From Bacillota bacterium (GTDB lineage: Bacteria > Bacillota > Clostridia > UBA1381): a stretch of DNA of 46,005 nt. Every line of letters begins with the position of its first letter. The first letter of the stretch is position 1. Below, piece after piece: positions 24,857-33,238 of this stretch. The DNA is taken from NCBI GenBank assembly GCA_029007725.1, contig JAQXIJ010000082.1, forward strand, positions 1-46,005. The letters are read 5' to 3'. Both the position numbers and the translations under genes were made by a program. Under the pieces are notes generated by a model. The model saw only the letters and a program-made list of their open reading frames with translations, had not been told where the DNA came from and ran no database searches.

Positions 24857-25957
24857 ATGAAAAAATTTCTTCCGTACTATCTCGTTACATATCTGGTTGT
24901 TCTAATGATGATTTATCCGCAGGATTCCATACTGTATGCAAGGCAGGCAATGAACCTGTGCTATGAAATAATTGTCCCTTCGCTGTTTCCGTTTTTTGTA
25001 TGCTCTGGACTTTTGATATATTCCGGCTTTTCAGAAAAGCTTTCGCATCTGTGCCGTCCGATCATGAAGCCGCTGTTTAACGTAAACGGCTGCGGCGCGG
25101 CGGCGCTTGTGCTCGGCACCATCAGCGGATACCCATTGGGAGCCGTGACCGCATGTCAGCTTTACGATGCCTCATATCTTTCAAAATCCGAAACCGAACG
25201 ACTGCTTGCCTTCTGCAACAATTCGGGTCCTCTGTTCATTCTGGGTGCTGTCGGAACTGCGGTCTACAACAGTCCGAAAATCGGCATTATGCTCTACTGC
25301 GCACACATAGCCGCCGCGCTGACAGTCGGAATCATATTCCGTTTTTATGCAAAAGAAAAACACTCCGCACCTGATTTTGAGATTACACAGCCCGAACTCA
25401 CCTTCCCAGAAGTGTTTTCAAATGTTCTCTCAAATTCAATAAGCAGTATACTGACTGTCTGTGGCGCGGTAATATTTTTCAGCGTAATTTCAAACATAAT
25501 TGTTTCGCAGCTACCGTCACGCGGAATCCTCCGGACTTTGATAATAGGAATTTCCGAACTTACCAACGGCGTAAAAAGCATATCCGAGCTGCCGGTTACG
25601 CTTTTTAACAAACTGGTCATGTCGGCATTTGTTGTCGGCTTTGCCGGAATATGTGTACATTTGCAGGTTATGGCGGTCGCAGCACAGCGGCAGCTTACTC
25701 TAAAGCCGTATATCGTAGGCAAAATTCTCCACGGATTCATCGCTGCCGCATATACAATGATACTCTTCAAATTGTTCCCGGTTACAGAATCGGCTTTCAA
25801 AAACAATGCTCCGAAAATGCCCGCAGGCTTTTGTATGAGCTCGCTCTATTCAGTCATATCGATAATATTCTTCGCAGTGCTCGCATGGCTGTTTATATTT
25901 TTCGGCAGAGCGTTTGCGAAAAACAAAAAAGTAAGCTGTAAAATTAACGCATTGTAA
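24857..25957 (+). CDS. ylbJ: Sporulation integral membrane protein YlbJ
   Basis: A polytopic membrane protein of 366 residues related to nucleoside-recognition (Gate) proteins, required for the spore cortex in Bacillus. Typical blocks are PSLFPFFVCSGLLI near residue 41, GTISGYPLGAVTACQLYDAS near 85, and LLAFCNNSGPLFILGAVG near 115. About eight hydrophobic segments are visible. It is divergent from yqfC-yqfD, so sporulation genes meet head to head here. GGGGGTGCTTAT precedes the ATG. Confidence 0.93.
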   Translation: MKKFLPYYLVTYLVVLMMIYPQDSILYARQAMNLCYEIIVPSLFPFFVCSGLLIYSGFSEKLSHLCRPIMKPLFNVNGCGAAALVLGTISGYPLGAVTACQLYDASYLSKSETERLLAFCNNSGPLFILGAVGTAVYNSPKIGIMLYCAHIAAALTVGIIFRFYAKEKHSAPDFEITQPELTFPEVFSNVLSNSISSILTVCGAVIFFSVISNIIVSQLPSRGILRTLIIGISELTNGVKSISELPVTLFNKLVMSAFVVGFAGICVHLQVMAVAAQRQLTLKPYIVGKILHGFIAAAYTMILFKLFPVTESAFKNNAPKMPAGFCMSSLYSVISIIFFAVLAWLFIFFGRAFAKNKKVSCKINAL

Positions 25958-25963
25958 ACCGCA

Positions 25964-25997
25964 CAAAAAAGAGATATGGTTTAACAGCCATATCTCT
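25964..25997 (-). terminator. Terminator between ylbJ and the zinc-ribbon gene
   Basis: Perfect 10-bp stem AGAGATATGG (25970-25979) / CCATATCTCT (25988-25997), with a T-run on the minus strand. It ends the zinc-ribbon gene and may also stop ylbJ transcripts. Confidence 0.85.
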
Positions 25998-26029
25998 CAA
26001 GTTTCCAGTTTTAATCCCAAAGTAAGAGA

Positions 26030-26302
26030 TTACGCTCTGTACTTTTCAAAGCATTCGCTGCAGTAAACCGGTCTGTCATTTTTCGGCATAAACGGAACTT
26101 TGTCCACTTTGCCGCAATCCGCGCAAGTAATTTCATACATTTCCTTGTTCTGCTTCATGCTGTTCTTTCTTGCAACTCTGCATTCCTTGCAGCGTGTAGG
26201 CTCGTTCTGAAAGCCCTTTTCAGCATAAAATTCCTGCTCGCCCGCTGAAAAAATAAATTCTTTTCCGCAGTCCTTACAGATTAAAGTTTTGTCTTCGTAC
26301 AT
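26030..26302 (-). CDS. Zinc-ribbon protein with three CXXC knuckles
   Basis: A 90-residue protein. CXXC pairs occur at CKDCGKEF (N-terminal), CKECRVARKNS (middle), CADCGKVDKVPF, and YCSECFEKYRA at the end, giving four CXXC pairs and thus two likely zinc sites. The first half matches the probable zinc-binding domain with the LICKDCGKEFIFSAGEQEFY signature; the second half matches the CxxC-x(19-20)-CxxC family. The function is unknown. ATG at 26302 has GAGGG eight bases upstream. It follows sigH by about 100 bp and may be cotranscribed with it. Confidence 0.85.
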   Translation of the reverse strand: MYEDKTLICKDCGKEFIFSAGEQEFYAEKGFQNEPTRCKECRVARKNSMKQNKEMYEITCADCGKVDKVPFMPKNDRPVYCSECFEKYRA

Positions 26303-26407
26303 TTTAAATTCCCTCACTTTGAATTAGTTAAAAAATTTCTTTCTCCGTCTGAAAGGACTTGCACCCTTATCCATGCCTGGCATCGCTTTACTTTAAGCTA
26401 CAAACGG

Positions 26408-27028
26408 TTATTCGTCGCCCAGCTCGAGCAGGAGCTTTTTCTTGATGCGCTGCAAAGCATTGTCTATGCTTTTGCGTGGTTTCCCGACCAGCGCCGCAAT
26501 TTCGTCATATGACATTCCGTCGGTGTAGTACATAAAAACCTGAAGTTCAAGCTTGCTTAGGGCTTTATTGATTTTGTACTCCATCACATTAAGATTTTCC
26601 TGTCCGATAATAATTTTTTCGGGATCTTGATGCTCGTCACGCATAACGTCAAGCTCTTCGACAGGTTCGGATCCCTCTCCCGCACTATCAAGCGAAACAT
26701 AGGAATTGAGCGGAATATGTTTTTTACGAGTTGCCGCCTTTATAGCGGTAAGAATCTGTCGCGATACGCACAGACCGGCAAAATTCTTAAACGAGACGCC
26801 GGATGAAGGCTTAAATTCTCTTACTGCCTTATAAAGTCCTATCATACCCTCTTGAATAATGTCGTCCTTTTCCGCCCCGACCAAAAAATATGCGTTTGCC
26901 CTTGAATACACATAGTTGCGGTAACGCGCAATTATGTGGTCAAGCGCAAATTCATCGCCGCCTTGCGCCAAAGAAACAACCTCTTCGTCTGAAAGCTTGC
27001 AATATGACTTTTCCTTGCTGGCACCCAT
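26408..27028 (-). CDS. sigH: RNA polymerase sigma factor sigma-H (SigH/Spo0H)
   Basis: A 206-residue sigma-70 family factor for early stationary phase and sporulation. Region 2 contains RYRNYVYSRANAYFLVGAEK and DDIIQEGMIGLYKAVREFKP. A long linker follows, and region 4 is the helix-turn-helix MSYDEIAALVGKPRKSIDNA. The length and the SFKNFAGLCVSRQILTAIKA block are those of Clostridia sigma-H. ATG at 27028 has GGAGG nine bases upstream. A perfect-consensus sigma-A promoter lies 34-62 bp upstream. Confidence 0.95.
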   Translation of the reverse strand: MGASKEKSYCKLSDEEVVSLAQGGDEFALDHIIARYRNYVYSRANAYFLVGAEKDDIIQEGMIGLYKAVREFKPSSGVSFKNFAGLCVSRQILTAIKAATRKKHIPLNSYVSLDSAGEGSEPVEELDVMRDEHQDPEKIIIGQENLNVMEYKINKALSKLELQVFMYYTDGMSYDEIAALVGKPRKSIDNALQRIKKKLLLELGDE

Positions 27029-27061
27029 TTCGCAATACCTCCACCCATCGACCATAATTGC

Positions 27062-27090
27062 ATTATATCATTTATAATATATTATGTCAA
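27062..27090 (-). promoter_or_regulatory. Consensus sigma-A promoter for sigH
   Basis: TTGACA (27090-27085), 17-bp spacer, TATAAT (27067-27062) on the minus strand: both boxes are exact consensus. Confidence 0.85.
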
Positions 27091-27203
27091 GCTAATTTTT
27101 ATATATTTTTAACAATATCGGATATATTTGCACCATATTTTTTATAAAAAATTGATAATTTGTTAATTTTCGACAGTAATTATATGTATTTTTTGTGTAA
27201 AAG

Positions 27204-27232
27204 TTGATTTTCTGTTTGCTCTGTGATATACT
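27204..27232 (+). promoter_or_regulatory. Promoter for the 27261-27560 membrane protein
   Basis: TTGATT (27204-27209), 17-bp spacer, TATACT (27227-27232), 28 bp before the ATG. Confidence 0.65.
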
Positions 27233-27260
27233 TGTTACATAATTTATTCGGAGGAACTGT

Positions 27261-27560
27261 ATGAAAGGAATTTCAAAAATAATCGAAAAAAAATTCGGCG
27301 ATTTGATTTTTTCGCTTATCTGCGGCATGGTATATTTTATAATCGCACTGTATTTTATTCTGAACCACACAAATACCGGCGGCGGATTTTTAGCGCTCTC
27401 CTTTTCACCTGCAATAATATGCGGCATGGCATTGGTGATACTTAAAACCATTCGACGCCTGCGCGACGAAGAAGCATTCGGCAAAATCAACATGCTTATT
27501 TATGCTCACATTCTCCTTTCCTTAGTCAGCATCATACTTCTTTTGGGCATAATTTTTTAA
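27261..27560 (+). CDS. Small three-helix membrane protein of unknown function
   Basis: A 99-residue protein with hydrophobic helices at about 14-34, 44-62 and 77-98 (LIFSLICGMVYFIIALYFIL, FSPAIICGMALVILKTIR, LIYAHILLSLVSIILLLGII). The N-terminus is basic (MKGISKIIEKKFG) and a charged RRLRDEEAFGK loop lies between helices 2 and 3. CGGAGG lies six bases before the ATG. It has its own promoter and stands alone between sigH and an IS remnant. No family was recognised. Confidence 0.7.
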   Translation: MKGISKIIEKKFGDLIFSLICGMVYFIIALYFILNHTNTGGGFLALSFSPAIICGMALVILKTIRRLRDEEAFGKINMLIYAHILLSLVSIILLLGIIF

Positions 27561-27763
27561 AATGCAAAAACAGACAGGCGCAAATGAGATGCACCACTTT
27601 GTGCATAGATTACAAATAATACTTGCACCATCGCGGTCAGGGATATATTTAAGTTTCACCATCTCTTTTTTCTATTCTTTAATATGCTGGTCAGTCTATT
27701 GGCATAAAATTTTCCCTATGATTGAACAGAACAAGTAAAAACGAACATAAGAAAAAATACCAT
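27561..27763. other. Intergenic region with a weak hairpin
   Basis: No gene seen. A 6-bp hairpin ATGCAC / GTGCAT at 27589-27606 follows the membrane-protein gene and lacks a T-run. The rest is AT-rich and unstructured to the eye. Confidence 0.4.
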
Positions 27764-27803
27764 CCTATGATAGAATAATATAAACTACCATAGGAGTTTT
27801 TTT
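27764..27803 (+). terminator. Hairpin plus T-run upstream of the IS remnant
   Basis: CCTATGATAG (27764-27773) / CTACCATAGG (27785-27794), nine of ten pairs matched, followed by AGTTTTTTT. It looks like an intrinsic terminator and may mark the left side of the decayed element. Confidence 0.6.
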
Positions 27804-28220
27804 ATGCCGATAGAATACAGACCATGAAAAATATATAGTGGACTTAAAATCGCAAGATTTAACATTACGGTAAATCGTAGAAAAGCCGGGTTTTAGTCGA
27901 GAACAGGCAAAAAATTTTTCAAACGAAAATAAAAAATGAAAAACGCTTGCGGCGGGAATAGCATTGAGACAAAATGGACGACCGACTAAGGACCAAATCA
28001 AAAAACGGGTTACGGATATTTCATATATCTAAACAAATCAAGTATATTTGTACCCATACACCATCAGAGATTATCCATTTTTACAATGATGAAAGAATTC
28101 ATCTAAAAACAAAACTGACTCCGCTAAAAACGAAGCCAGTATGCTACTTAAAATTTAATATCGCTTGCCATATGGGCTTTTTGTACTGTCTGCACAAACC
28201 GAGGCAGTTCACATATACCA
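27804..28220 (+). pseudogene. Decayed IS3-family transposase remnant
   Basis: Scattered plus-strand fragments in different frames with internal stops. They include an OrfA-like piece KYIVDLKSQDLTLR and IVEKPGFSREQAKNF (27830-27950), then LAAGIALRQNGRPTKDQIKK (about 27945-28010), and a C-terminal OrfB piece IIHFYNDERIHLKTKLTP (about 28069-28122). The last is close to the YIxFYNxxRIHxKTxLTP end of IS3/IS150-type transposases. The catalytic DDE core is missing, so this is a deleted, inactive copy. Element ends could not be fixed. Confidence 0.55.
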
Positions 28221-28287
28221 TAGATGGGGCTTTTACTTTACATTTTTACCGCTCCCGTTCAAAGCAACCACTCCAAACCTTTTTTTA

Positions 28288-29151
28288 TTACATAGCTTCA
28301 AACATATCTCTGAGGCGACCTGCCGCAGACGCCAGATTTTTTATACCGTCAAAAATATTTTCATCATTTCTTCCGTTAAGATACTGATCTGCCTCCAGCG
28401 TCATATATCCTTTATATCCGCTCTTTTTAAGTGCCTCTAAAACCCTATTAAAGTCAATATACATTGAAAACGGTATCTGGTGCGAATCATGTTTCCGGTC
28501 ATTATCATGCACATGCAACGCACAGAGTCTGTCGCCCAAAGCAGTTATCATTTCTACGGCGGAAGTGCCTATTCCCTGCATTTCGGCATGACCTATGTCA
28601 AGACACGCACCGAAAAATTCATCGTTTACCGCGTCAAGATGCGCATTAAAACTATCTGGAGTGGCGCATGCCGCAAAGTCGGCCTCGTCCTTTTCATTGT
28701 TCCAGCTCCACATATTTTCGGTAGCTATTTTAACTCCGCATTCTCTTGCAAACGGCAAGAGCTCAAGGAACATCTCCGCATTTTCCTCAGCACTCTTGTT
28801 GTTGTCCGGATGAATTACGCATATTTTTCCACCAGCCTCCGCCGTACATTCGATTGCGCGCTCAAGATATGCCCGAATCTCTTTTATATAAACCGGAAAC
28901 GGTGCGTGCGACTGATTGCAGACAATGCCATTATCAAGTCCAATTTGCTTTAATTTTCTTGAAAAAGCAAGGTACTCTCTTGATGCCAGCGGATGACCCT
29001 CGTCAATCAGCTTACCCGAGCTCCAGTCAAATCTCGCCATTGCAAACATGGAAAAATCCCATGCATCAAAGCCTGCCTTTGCAACATACTCCACCGTTTT
29101 TTTCTCACCTATTATTTTTGCAGCCGAACCTATTTCGGTTGAAATTTTCAT
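28288..29151 (-). CDS. Sugar phosphate isomerase/epimerase (TIM barrel)
   Basis: A 287-residue AP-endonuclease-2/xylose-isomerase-like TIM barrel. Likely metal ligands are Glu in KIATENMWSW, Asp and His in CLDIGHAEMQ, His in LHVHDNDRKHDSH, and Glu in MTLEADQYL. The HPDNN strand end also fits the family. The substrate is unknown; relatives act on sugars, inosose or hydroxypyruvate. The gene stands alone behind a consensus promoter (29198-29226), so it looks independently transcribed. GAGGTG precedes the ATG. Confidence 0.9.
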   Translation of the reverse strand: MKISTEIGSAAKIIGEKKTVEYVAKAGFDAWDFSMFAMARFDWSSGKLIDEGHPLASREYLAFSRKLKQIGLDNGIVCNQSHAPFPVYIKEIRAYLERAIECTAEAGGKICVIHPDNNKSAEENAEMFLELLPFARECGVKIATENMWSWNNEKDEADFAACATPDSFNAHLDAVNDEFFGACLDIGHAEMQGIGTSAVEMITALGDRLCALHVHDNDRKHDSHQIPFSMYIDFNRVLEALKKSGYKGYMTLEADQYLNGRNDENIFDGIKNLASAAGRLRDMFEAM

Positions 29152-29197
29152 TTACCCACCTCATGTTGTTTTAGATATATAGCTTGTGAATAACCTC

Positions 29198-29226
29198 ATT
29201 ATATATCACACCGAAATTCATGTCAA
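29198..29226 (-). promoter_or_regulatory. Consensus promoter for the TIM-barrel gene
   Basis: TTGACA (29226-29221), 17-bp spacer, TATAAT (29203-29198) on the minus strand; both boxes are exact. Confidence 0.85.
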
Positions 29227-29656
29227 CCCCAAGCTGACTTCTACCTTTTTTAATTCAACATTCACATTCGAAAAATGACTGGAAAACAAACAGGCGCTTC
29301 CGGTCTTTTGCGCCAACCTGTCTGAATTGCAGCTTGGTGGCATATATAATCATTTTTATTCTTCTTTTAAGCTTCTTTTCCAGCTTAAATGCAGTGGTTT
29401 TTTCGCCAGAATTTTATATATGTGTCCGACCTATGGTTCTTACCGTTACGTACAACGCTTTTTCTTTTCTAAAAAGTTTCAAAAAACATAATCTGCACAC
29501 CTGCCGTGTTGCGATATAAGCGTTGGGGTTAAACATAAGACAATGCAAGAACTTAAAACGCGTGATATACACCTTCCTTTAATATCGGTACTTTTTATAT
29601 TCTTAACCCTAAAAGCCGTCTTGCGCAAAGGCGCCGAAAACTCTTATTCTTTATTG
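29227..29656. other. Intergenic region between citrate synthase and the TIM-barrel gene
   Basis: About 430 bp with no supported gene. Short frames on the plus strand lack ribosome sites and families. The only structure seen is a hairpin at 29290-29321 listed separately, some 335 bp past the citrate synthase stop on the minus strand, which would leave a long 3' untranslated tail. Confidence 0.4.
29290..29321 (-). terminator. Possible terminator far downstream of citrate synthase
   Basis: On the minus strand, ACAGG-GCGC pairs with GCGCCTGT (one three-base bulge), followed by TTTGTTTTCC. Confidence 0.5.
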
Positions 29657-31012
29657 CTATTTTCTTGCATCAAGCGGCACATATGGGGTATGTTTCGCAA
29701 CATTTTTATATGCCGGACGCACGATTTTGCTCGAATTCATAAGCTCCTCTATCCTGTGTGCGCTCCAGCCAGCAATTCTTGCAATCGCAAAAATCGGTGT
29801 ATACAGCTCAAGCGGAAGCCCAAGCATACTGTATACAAATCCGGAATAGAAATCCACATTTGCACTTACCGGTCTGTTTCTCTTCTCTCTTAAAAGCTCT
29901 GGAGCAATTTTTTCAACCAACTGATAGAGAGCAAGCTCTTTTTCCATACCTTTTTCTTTTGCAAGATTGCCAACAAAATGCTTAAGTATCGTTGTTCGAG
30001 GGTCGGACAGTGAATATACTGCATGACCGATTCCGTATATAAGTCCGCTGTGGTCAAATGCCTCTTTATTAAGAATTTTTTCCAGATATGCGCGAATCTC
30101 GTCTTCGTCCTCCCAATCTTTAACATTTTCTTTAATTTCCGAGAACATTTCTACAACTTTTTTGTTTGCGCCGCCATGCTTTGGTCCTTTAAGCGAACCC
30201 AAAGACGCTGCAACAGAAGAATATGTATCGGTTCCCGACGAGGACACAACATGAGTTGTAAAGGTTGAATTGTTTCCGCCGCCGTGCTCCGCCTGAACCA
30301 CAAGGCACAAATCGAGAAGCTTGGCTTCAAGTTCAGTATATTTGGTATCAGGACGCAGAGTATAAAGTATGGTTTCCGCAGTGGACAGATTCGCCGGCGG
30401 TGTATGTATAAACAGGCTGTGACCTTTGAGATAGTGGTTGCATGCCTGGTAGCCATAAACCGACAAAAGCGGGAAAATCGCAATTAGCTGCAGGCTTTGG
30501 CGCAGAACATTTTCAATAGACGTATCGTCTGCCCTCTTGTCATATGAATACATGGTAAGCACGCTTCGGGCAAGAGTATTCATCATATCGCTTGACGGCG
30601 CTTTCATAATTATATCGCGCACAAAGGTAGTCGGAAGCAGGCGGTATTCGACAATTACGTGCATAAATTCTTCAAGCTGCTTTTTGTTCGGCTGCTCACC
30701 GAAAAGAAGCAGGTAGACAACCTCCTCAAAGCCAAAGCGATTGTCCTTTGTAAAGCCGTCCACAATCTGCTCGATATCAACTCCGTGATAGTACAGCTTT
30801 CCCTCGCAGGGAATCATCTCTCCGTCATCAATAGTGTACGACTTTACCTCTCCTATTTCCGTCAATCCCGTCAAAACACCTCTGCCGCTCTTATAACGCA
30901 GACCTCTTTTAACTTCATATTTATCGTAAAGCTCCGGGTCGATGTGACCGTTCTCAATACATTTTTGAGCCAGCTTTTTGATTTCGGGTTCAAGATGTGT
31001 AAACTTATCCAT
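29657..31012 (-). CDS. Citrate synthase
   Basis: It condenses oxaloacetate and acetyl-CoA to citrate. It is 451 residues long, of the longer Clostridia type with an N-terminal extension (about 1-65). The active-site histidines lie in VVQAEHGGGNNSTFT and IYGIGHAVYSLSDPR, and the catalytic Asp in VSANVDFYSGFVYSMLGLP. LGSLKGPKHGGANK is the family core. No aconitase or isocitrate dehydrogenase is nearby; the gene follows holB closely (16 bp), so it may share that transcript. 2-methylcitrate synthase activity cannot be excluded from sequence alone. Confidence 0.94.
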   Translation of the reverse strand: MDKFTHLEPEIKKLAQKCIENGHIDPELYDKYEVKRGLRYKSGRGVLTGLTEIGEVKSYTIDDGEMIPCEGKLYYHGVDIEQIVDGFTKDNRFGFEEVVYLLLFGEQPNKKQLEEFMHVIVEYRLLPTTFVRDIIMKAPSSDMMNTLARSVLTMYSYDKRADDTSIENVLRQSLQLIAIFPLLSVYGYQACNHYLKGHSLFIHTPPANLSTAETILYTLRPDTKYTELEAKLLDLCLVVQAEHGGGNNSTFTTHVVSSSGTDTYSSVAASLGSLKGPKHGGANKKVVEMFSEIKENVKDWEDEDEIRAYLEKILNKEAFDHSGLIYGIGHAVYSLSDPRTTILKHFVGNLAKEKGMEKELALYQLVEKIAPELLREKRNRPVSANVDFYSGFVYSMLGLPLELYTPIFAIARIAGWSAHRIEELMNSSKIVRPAYKNVAKHTPYVPLDARK

Positions 31013-31028
31013 GTTTTTATTCTCCTTG

Positions 31029-32006
31029 TTATTTTTTTATGGAAAATGCAAGCTTAAGCGCAAGTGTGCGCAGACTTACATATCTTTTCTTCATTTTTTC
31101 GGCAAGAATCACACTCTCCAGTGCATCGACAGCCTTTTTTTCGTCCATCATTCCAGTAAGCCGAATCATGTCATCAATCAGGTCATAATTTACCGCAATT
31201 TCGCGCATATCATTCTGAATCAGCATAATATCGCGCAGAAAGCTCTTCCAAAATTCAAGCACTTGCCCTGCTTTGTCATTGTTTTCTTCAAGAAATTCCG
31301 CAATTTTGTACGCATCCGAAAGACGCGGCGAAAGCAGGTTTTCCATCTGTTCAAACGCGGTCCTCCTAAGCGGCATAAAGTCCTCGTCCGACAAAATTTC
31401 TTCCGCTTTTCCGATAACTCCGTCACAGTAGCACACTAAAAAATCAATATTTTCTGCACTTTTTGGATAGTGTGATTTAAGATATTCCGCCGCCGCTTTT
31501 TTCGGCACATGATTAAAGCGTATCACGCAACAACGTGAACGGATTGTTTGCAAAAGCGTTTCGTTGTTTTCAGCCAGAATCACAAATATCGCGTACTGTG
31601 GCGGCTCCTCAAGCACCTTTAAAAACGCGTTTTGCGCCTGCTCGTTCATTCTGTCACCGTCGGTTATTATATACACCTTTTTTTCGCTTTCGTATGGTTT
31701 GGTGTAGGCGTCGGCTGCCACTCTGCGAATTTGGTCAACTGTAATTCCGCTTTTGTCCTTCTGCACGGAAACATGATATATATCCGGGTGAGTTCCCGCC
31801 TTTGCCATAATACACGCGCCGCACCGTGTGCACGGCACACTGTCATGGTTTTCGCAAACCAAAGCATTTGCAAACAGATTTGCAGCTGAAAGTGTCCCGA
31901 CTCCGCGCTCTCCTTCAAAAATATACGCGTGCTGAACATGACCTTGACGAATATTGTTTATTAAGTTGTTCATAAGTGCGGTATGCAGAATCTCGTAGCC
32001 GTACAT
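31029..32006 (-). CDS. holB: DNA polymerase III subunit delta'
   Basis: A clamp-loader subunit of 325 residues. AAA+ features are present: QHAYIFEGERGVGTLSAANL in the P-loop position, without the usual GKT lysine, as expected for the non-ATP-binding delta' subunit. A four-cysteine zinc module reads CENHDSVPCTRCGAC. DGDRMNEQAQNAFLKVLEEP holds the Walker B-like/sensor region, and TIRSRCCVIRF the sensor motif. The C-terminal helical collar is shorter and divergent. The ribosome site overlaps the tatD stop (GAGGATTGATCAATG). Confidence 0.93.
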   Translation of the reverse strand: MYGYEILHTALMNNLINNIRQGHVQHAYIFEGERGVGTLSAANLFANALVCENHDSVPCTRCGACIMAKAGTHPDIYHVSVQKDKSGITVDQIRRVAADAYTKPYESEKKVYIITDGDRMNEQAQNAFLKVLEEPPQYAIFVILAENNETLLQTIRSRCCVIRFNHVPKKAAAEYLKSHYPKSAENIDFLVCYCDGVIGKAEEILSDEDFMPLRRTAFEQMENLLSPRLSDAYKIAEFLEENNDKAGQVLEFWKSFLRDIMLIQNDMREIAVNYDLIDDMIRLTGMMDEKKAVDALESVILAEKMKKRYVSLRTLALKLAFSIKK

Positions 32007-32009
32007 TGA

Positions 32010-32780
32010 TCAATCCTCTATTCTATAGCATTTTTTTGCATTTTCGCAGGTCAGGCGCTCAACCTCCTCCGCCGTCATCTCCTTTATTGCCGCAAGCGTT
32101 TCGGCAACAAAATGGATATATGACGAATTGTTGCGTTTTCCCCTGTTCGGCTCCGGCGCAAGATACGGGCAATCGGTTTCGAGCACAATTCTGTCAATCG
32201 GAACGTACTTTGCAACCTCTTTTGCGCGGCGGTTATTCTTGAAAGTCAGCGTACCTCCGAATGCGATATACATGCCCCAATCAAGAATTTCCGCAGCCAT
32301 TTCGCAGCTGCCGGAATAGCAGTGAAAAATCCCTCCGGTTTTTGAAACATCTCCGGCACGCAGAATATCCATGCAATCCTTATGTGCGTCGCGATCATGA
32401 ATAATTACCGGCAGGTTTACTTCCTTTGCCAGTTCAATATGACGGGCAAACCACTTTTTCTGCAAATCCTTTGACACATCGTCGTAATGATAGTCAAGCC
32501 CTATTTCGCCTATCGCCTTGACCTTTGGGTGTTTTGCATAGCTTTTCAATACGTCCATGTCCGCCTCAGTCAGATTTTCGACCTCCTCGGGGTGAACGCC
32601 AACGCTTGCAAAAACAAACGGATAGCGTTCCGCAATCGGAATTATTTTTTTTACCGATTCAATAGAATCGCTTACGTTCATGATATATGCAACATCATCT
32701 TCCGGCATTGTGTCCAAAAGCTCAAATCTGTCAGCGTCAAACTGCGCATCATTATAGTGTGCGTGTGAATCAAATATCAT
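32010..32780 (-). CDS. tatD: TatD family metal-dependent hydrolase
   Basis: A 256-residue TIM-barrel deoxyribonuclease/hydrolase. Metal ligands are visible: HAH in FDSHAHYNDAQFD, Glu in GEIGLDYHYDDVSK, His in VIIHDRDAH, His in GIFHCYSG, and Asp in LETDCPYLAPEP. The length is normal. It lies directly upstream of holB with a 3-bp gap; the tatD-holB neighbourhood is common in Bacillota. Confidence 0.95.
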   Translation of the reverse strand: MIFDSHAHYNDAQFDADRFELLDTMPEDDVAYIMNVSDSIESVKKIIPIAERYPFVFASVGVHPEEVENLTEADMDVLKSYAKHPKVKAIGEIGLDYHYDDVSKDLQKKWFARHIELAKEVNLPVIIHDRDAHKDCMDILRAGDVSKTGGIFHCYSGSCEMAAEILDWGMYIAFGGTLTFKNNRRAKEVAKYVPIDRIVLETDCPYLAPEPNRGKRNNSSYIHFVAETLAAIKEMTAEEVERLTCENAKKCYRIED

Positions 32781-32793
32781 TTCATATTATCTC

Positions 32794-33237
32794 CTAAAAC
32801 CAAAAATGGCGCATAAGCGCTATTATAACTCCAAGCACAGCTCCTGCAAAAACCTCTTTCGGAGTATGTCCCAAAAGCTCCTTGAGTCGTTTGTCGGTTT
32901 TTGCATAATCCGATTTTTCCCATTCGGCAACTAACTTGTTCAAAATTCGTGCCTGCTGACCGGCAGCTCGTCTTACTCCTGCTGCGTCATACATGACAAC
33001 CAGCGCCAAAACAGTTGCAATAGCAAATTCCGGGCCGGCGAATCCGCGTTCCAAGCCTACTGCGGTCGCAAGACTCGTGACAAAAGACGAATGCGAACTG
33101 GGCATTCCTCCCGAGCCGACAAAACGCCTAAAATCTATCCGCTTATCTTTTATAAGTGTAAAAATCACCTTTAACAGCTGTGCCGTAAACCACGAAATCA
33201 GGCAGGTTATCAGCACGCCGTGTCTCCAAAACTCCAT
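32794..33237 (-). CDS. Divergent PAP2 family membrane protein (DUF212/YuiD)
   Basis: A 147-residue protein with about four hydrophobic segments. The DUF212 signatures are FVGSGGMPSSHSSFVTSLAT (the SHSS phosphatase-like motif), VVMYDAAGVRRAAGQQARIL and the C-terminal LGHTPKEVFAGAVLGVIIA. It is distantly related to PAP2 phosphatases and its substrate is unknown. It starts one base after the ispA stop, so an isoprenoid-phosphate substrate is a reasonable guess but only that. Confidence 0.92.
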   Translation of the reverse strand: MEFWRHGVLITCLISWFTAQLLKVIFTLIKDKRIDFRRFVGSGGMPSSHSSFVTSLATAVGLERGFAGPEFAIATVLALVVMYDAAGVRRAAGQQARILNKLVAEWEKSDYAKTDKRLKELLGHTPKEVFAGAVLGVIIALMRHFWF

Positions 33238-33238
33238 A

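Noticed and set aside
26318-26407. Possible structured RNA between sigH and the zinc-ribbon gene (AAGG/CCTT hairpin around GTGCAAGT)
   Set aside because: Only four base pairs support the stem and no known motif was recognised.
29334-29519. 61-codon plus-strand hydrophobic frame downstream of citrate synthase
   Set aside because: No convincing ribosome site and atypical composition; AT-rich DNA easily gives hydrophobic chance frames.
31029-32006. Loss of the Walker A lysine in HolB as a defect
   Set aside because: Delta' subunits of the clamp loader do not bind ATP and normally have a degenerate P-loop.
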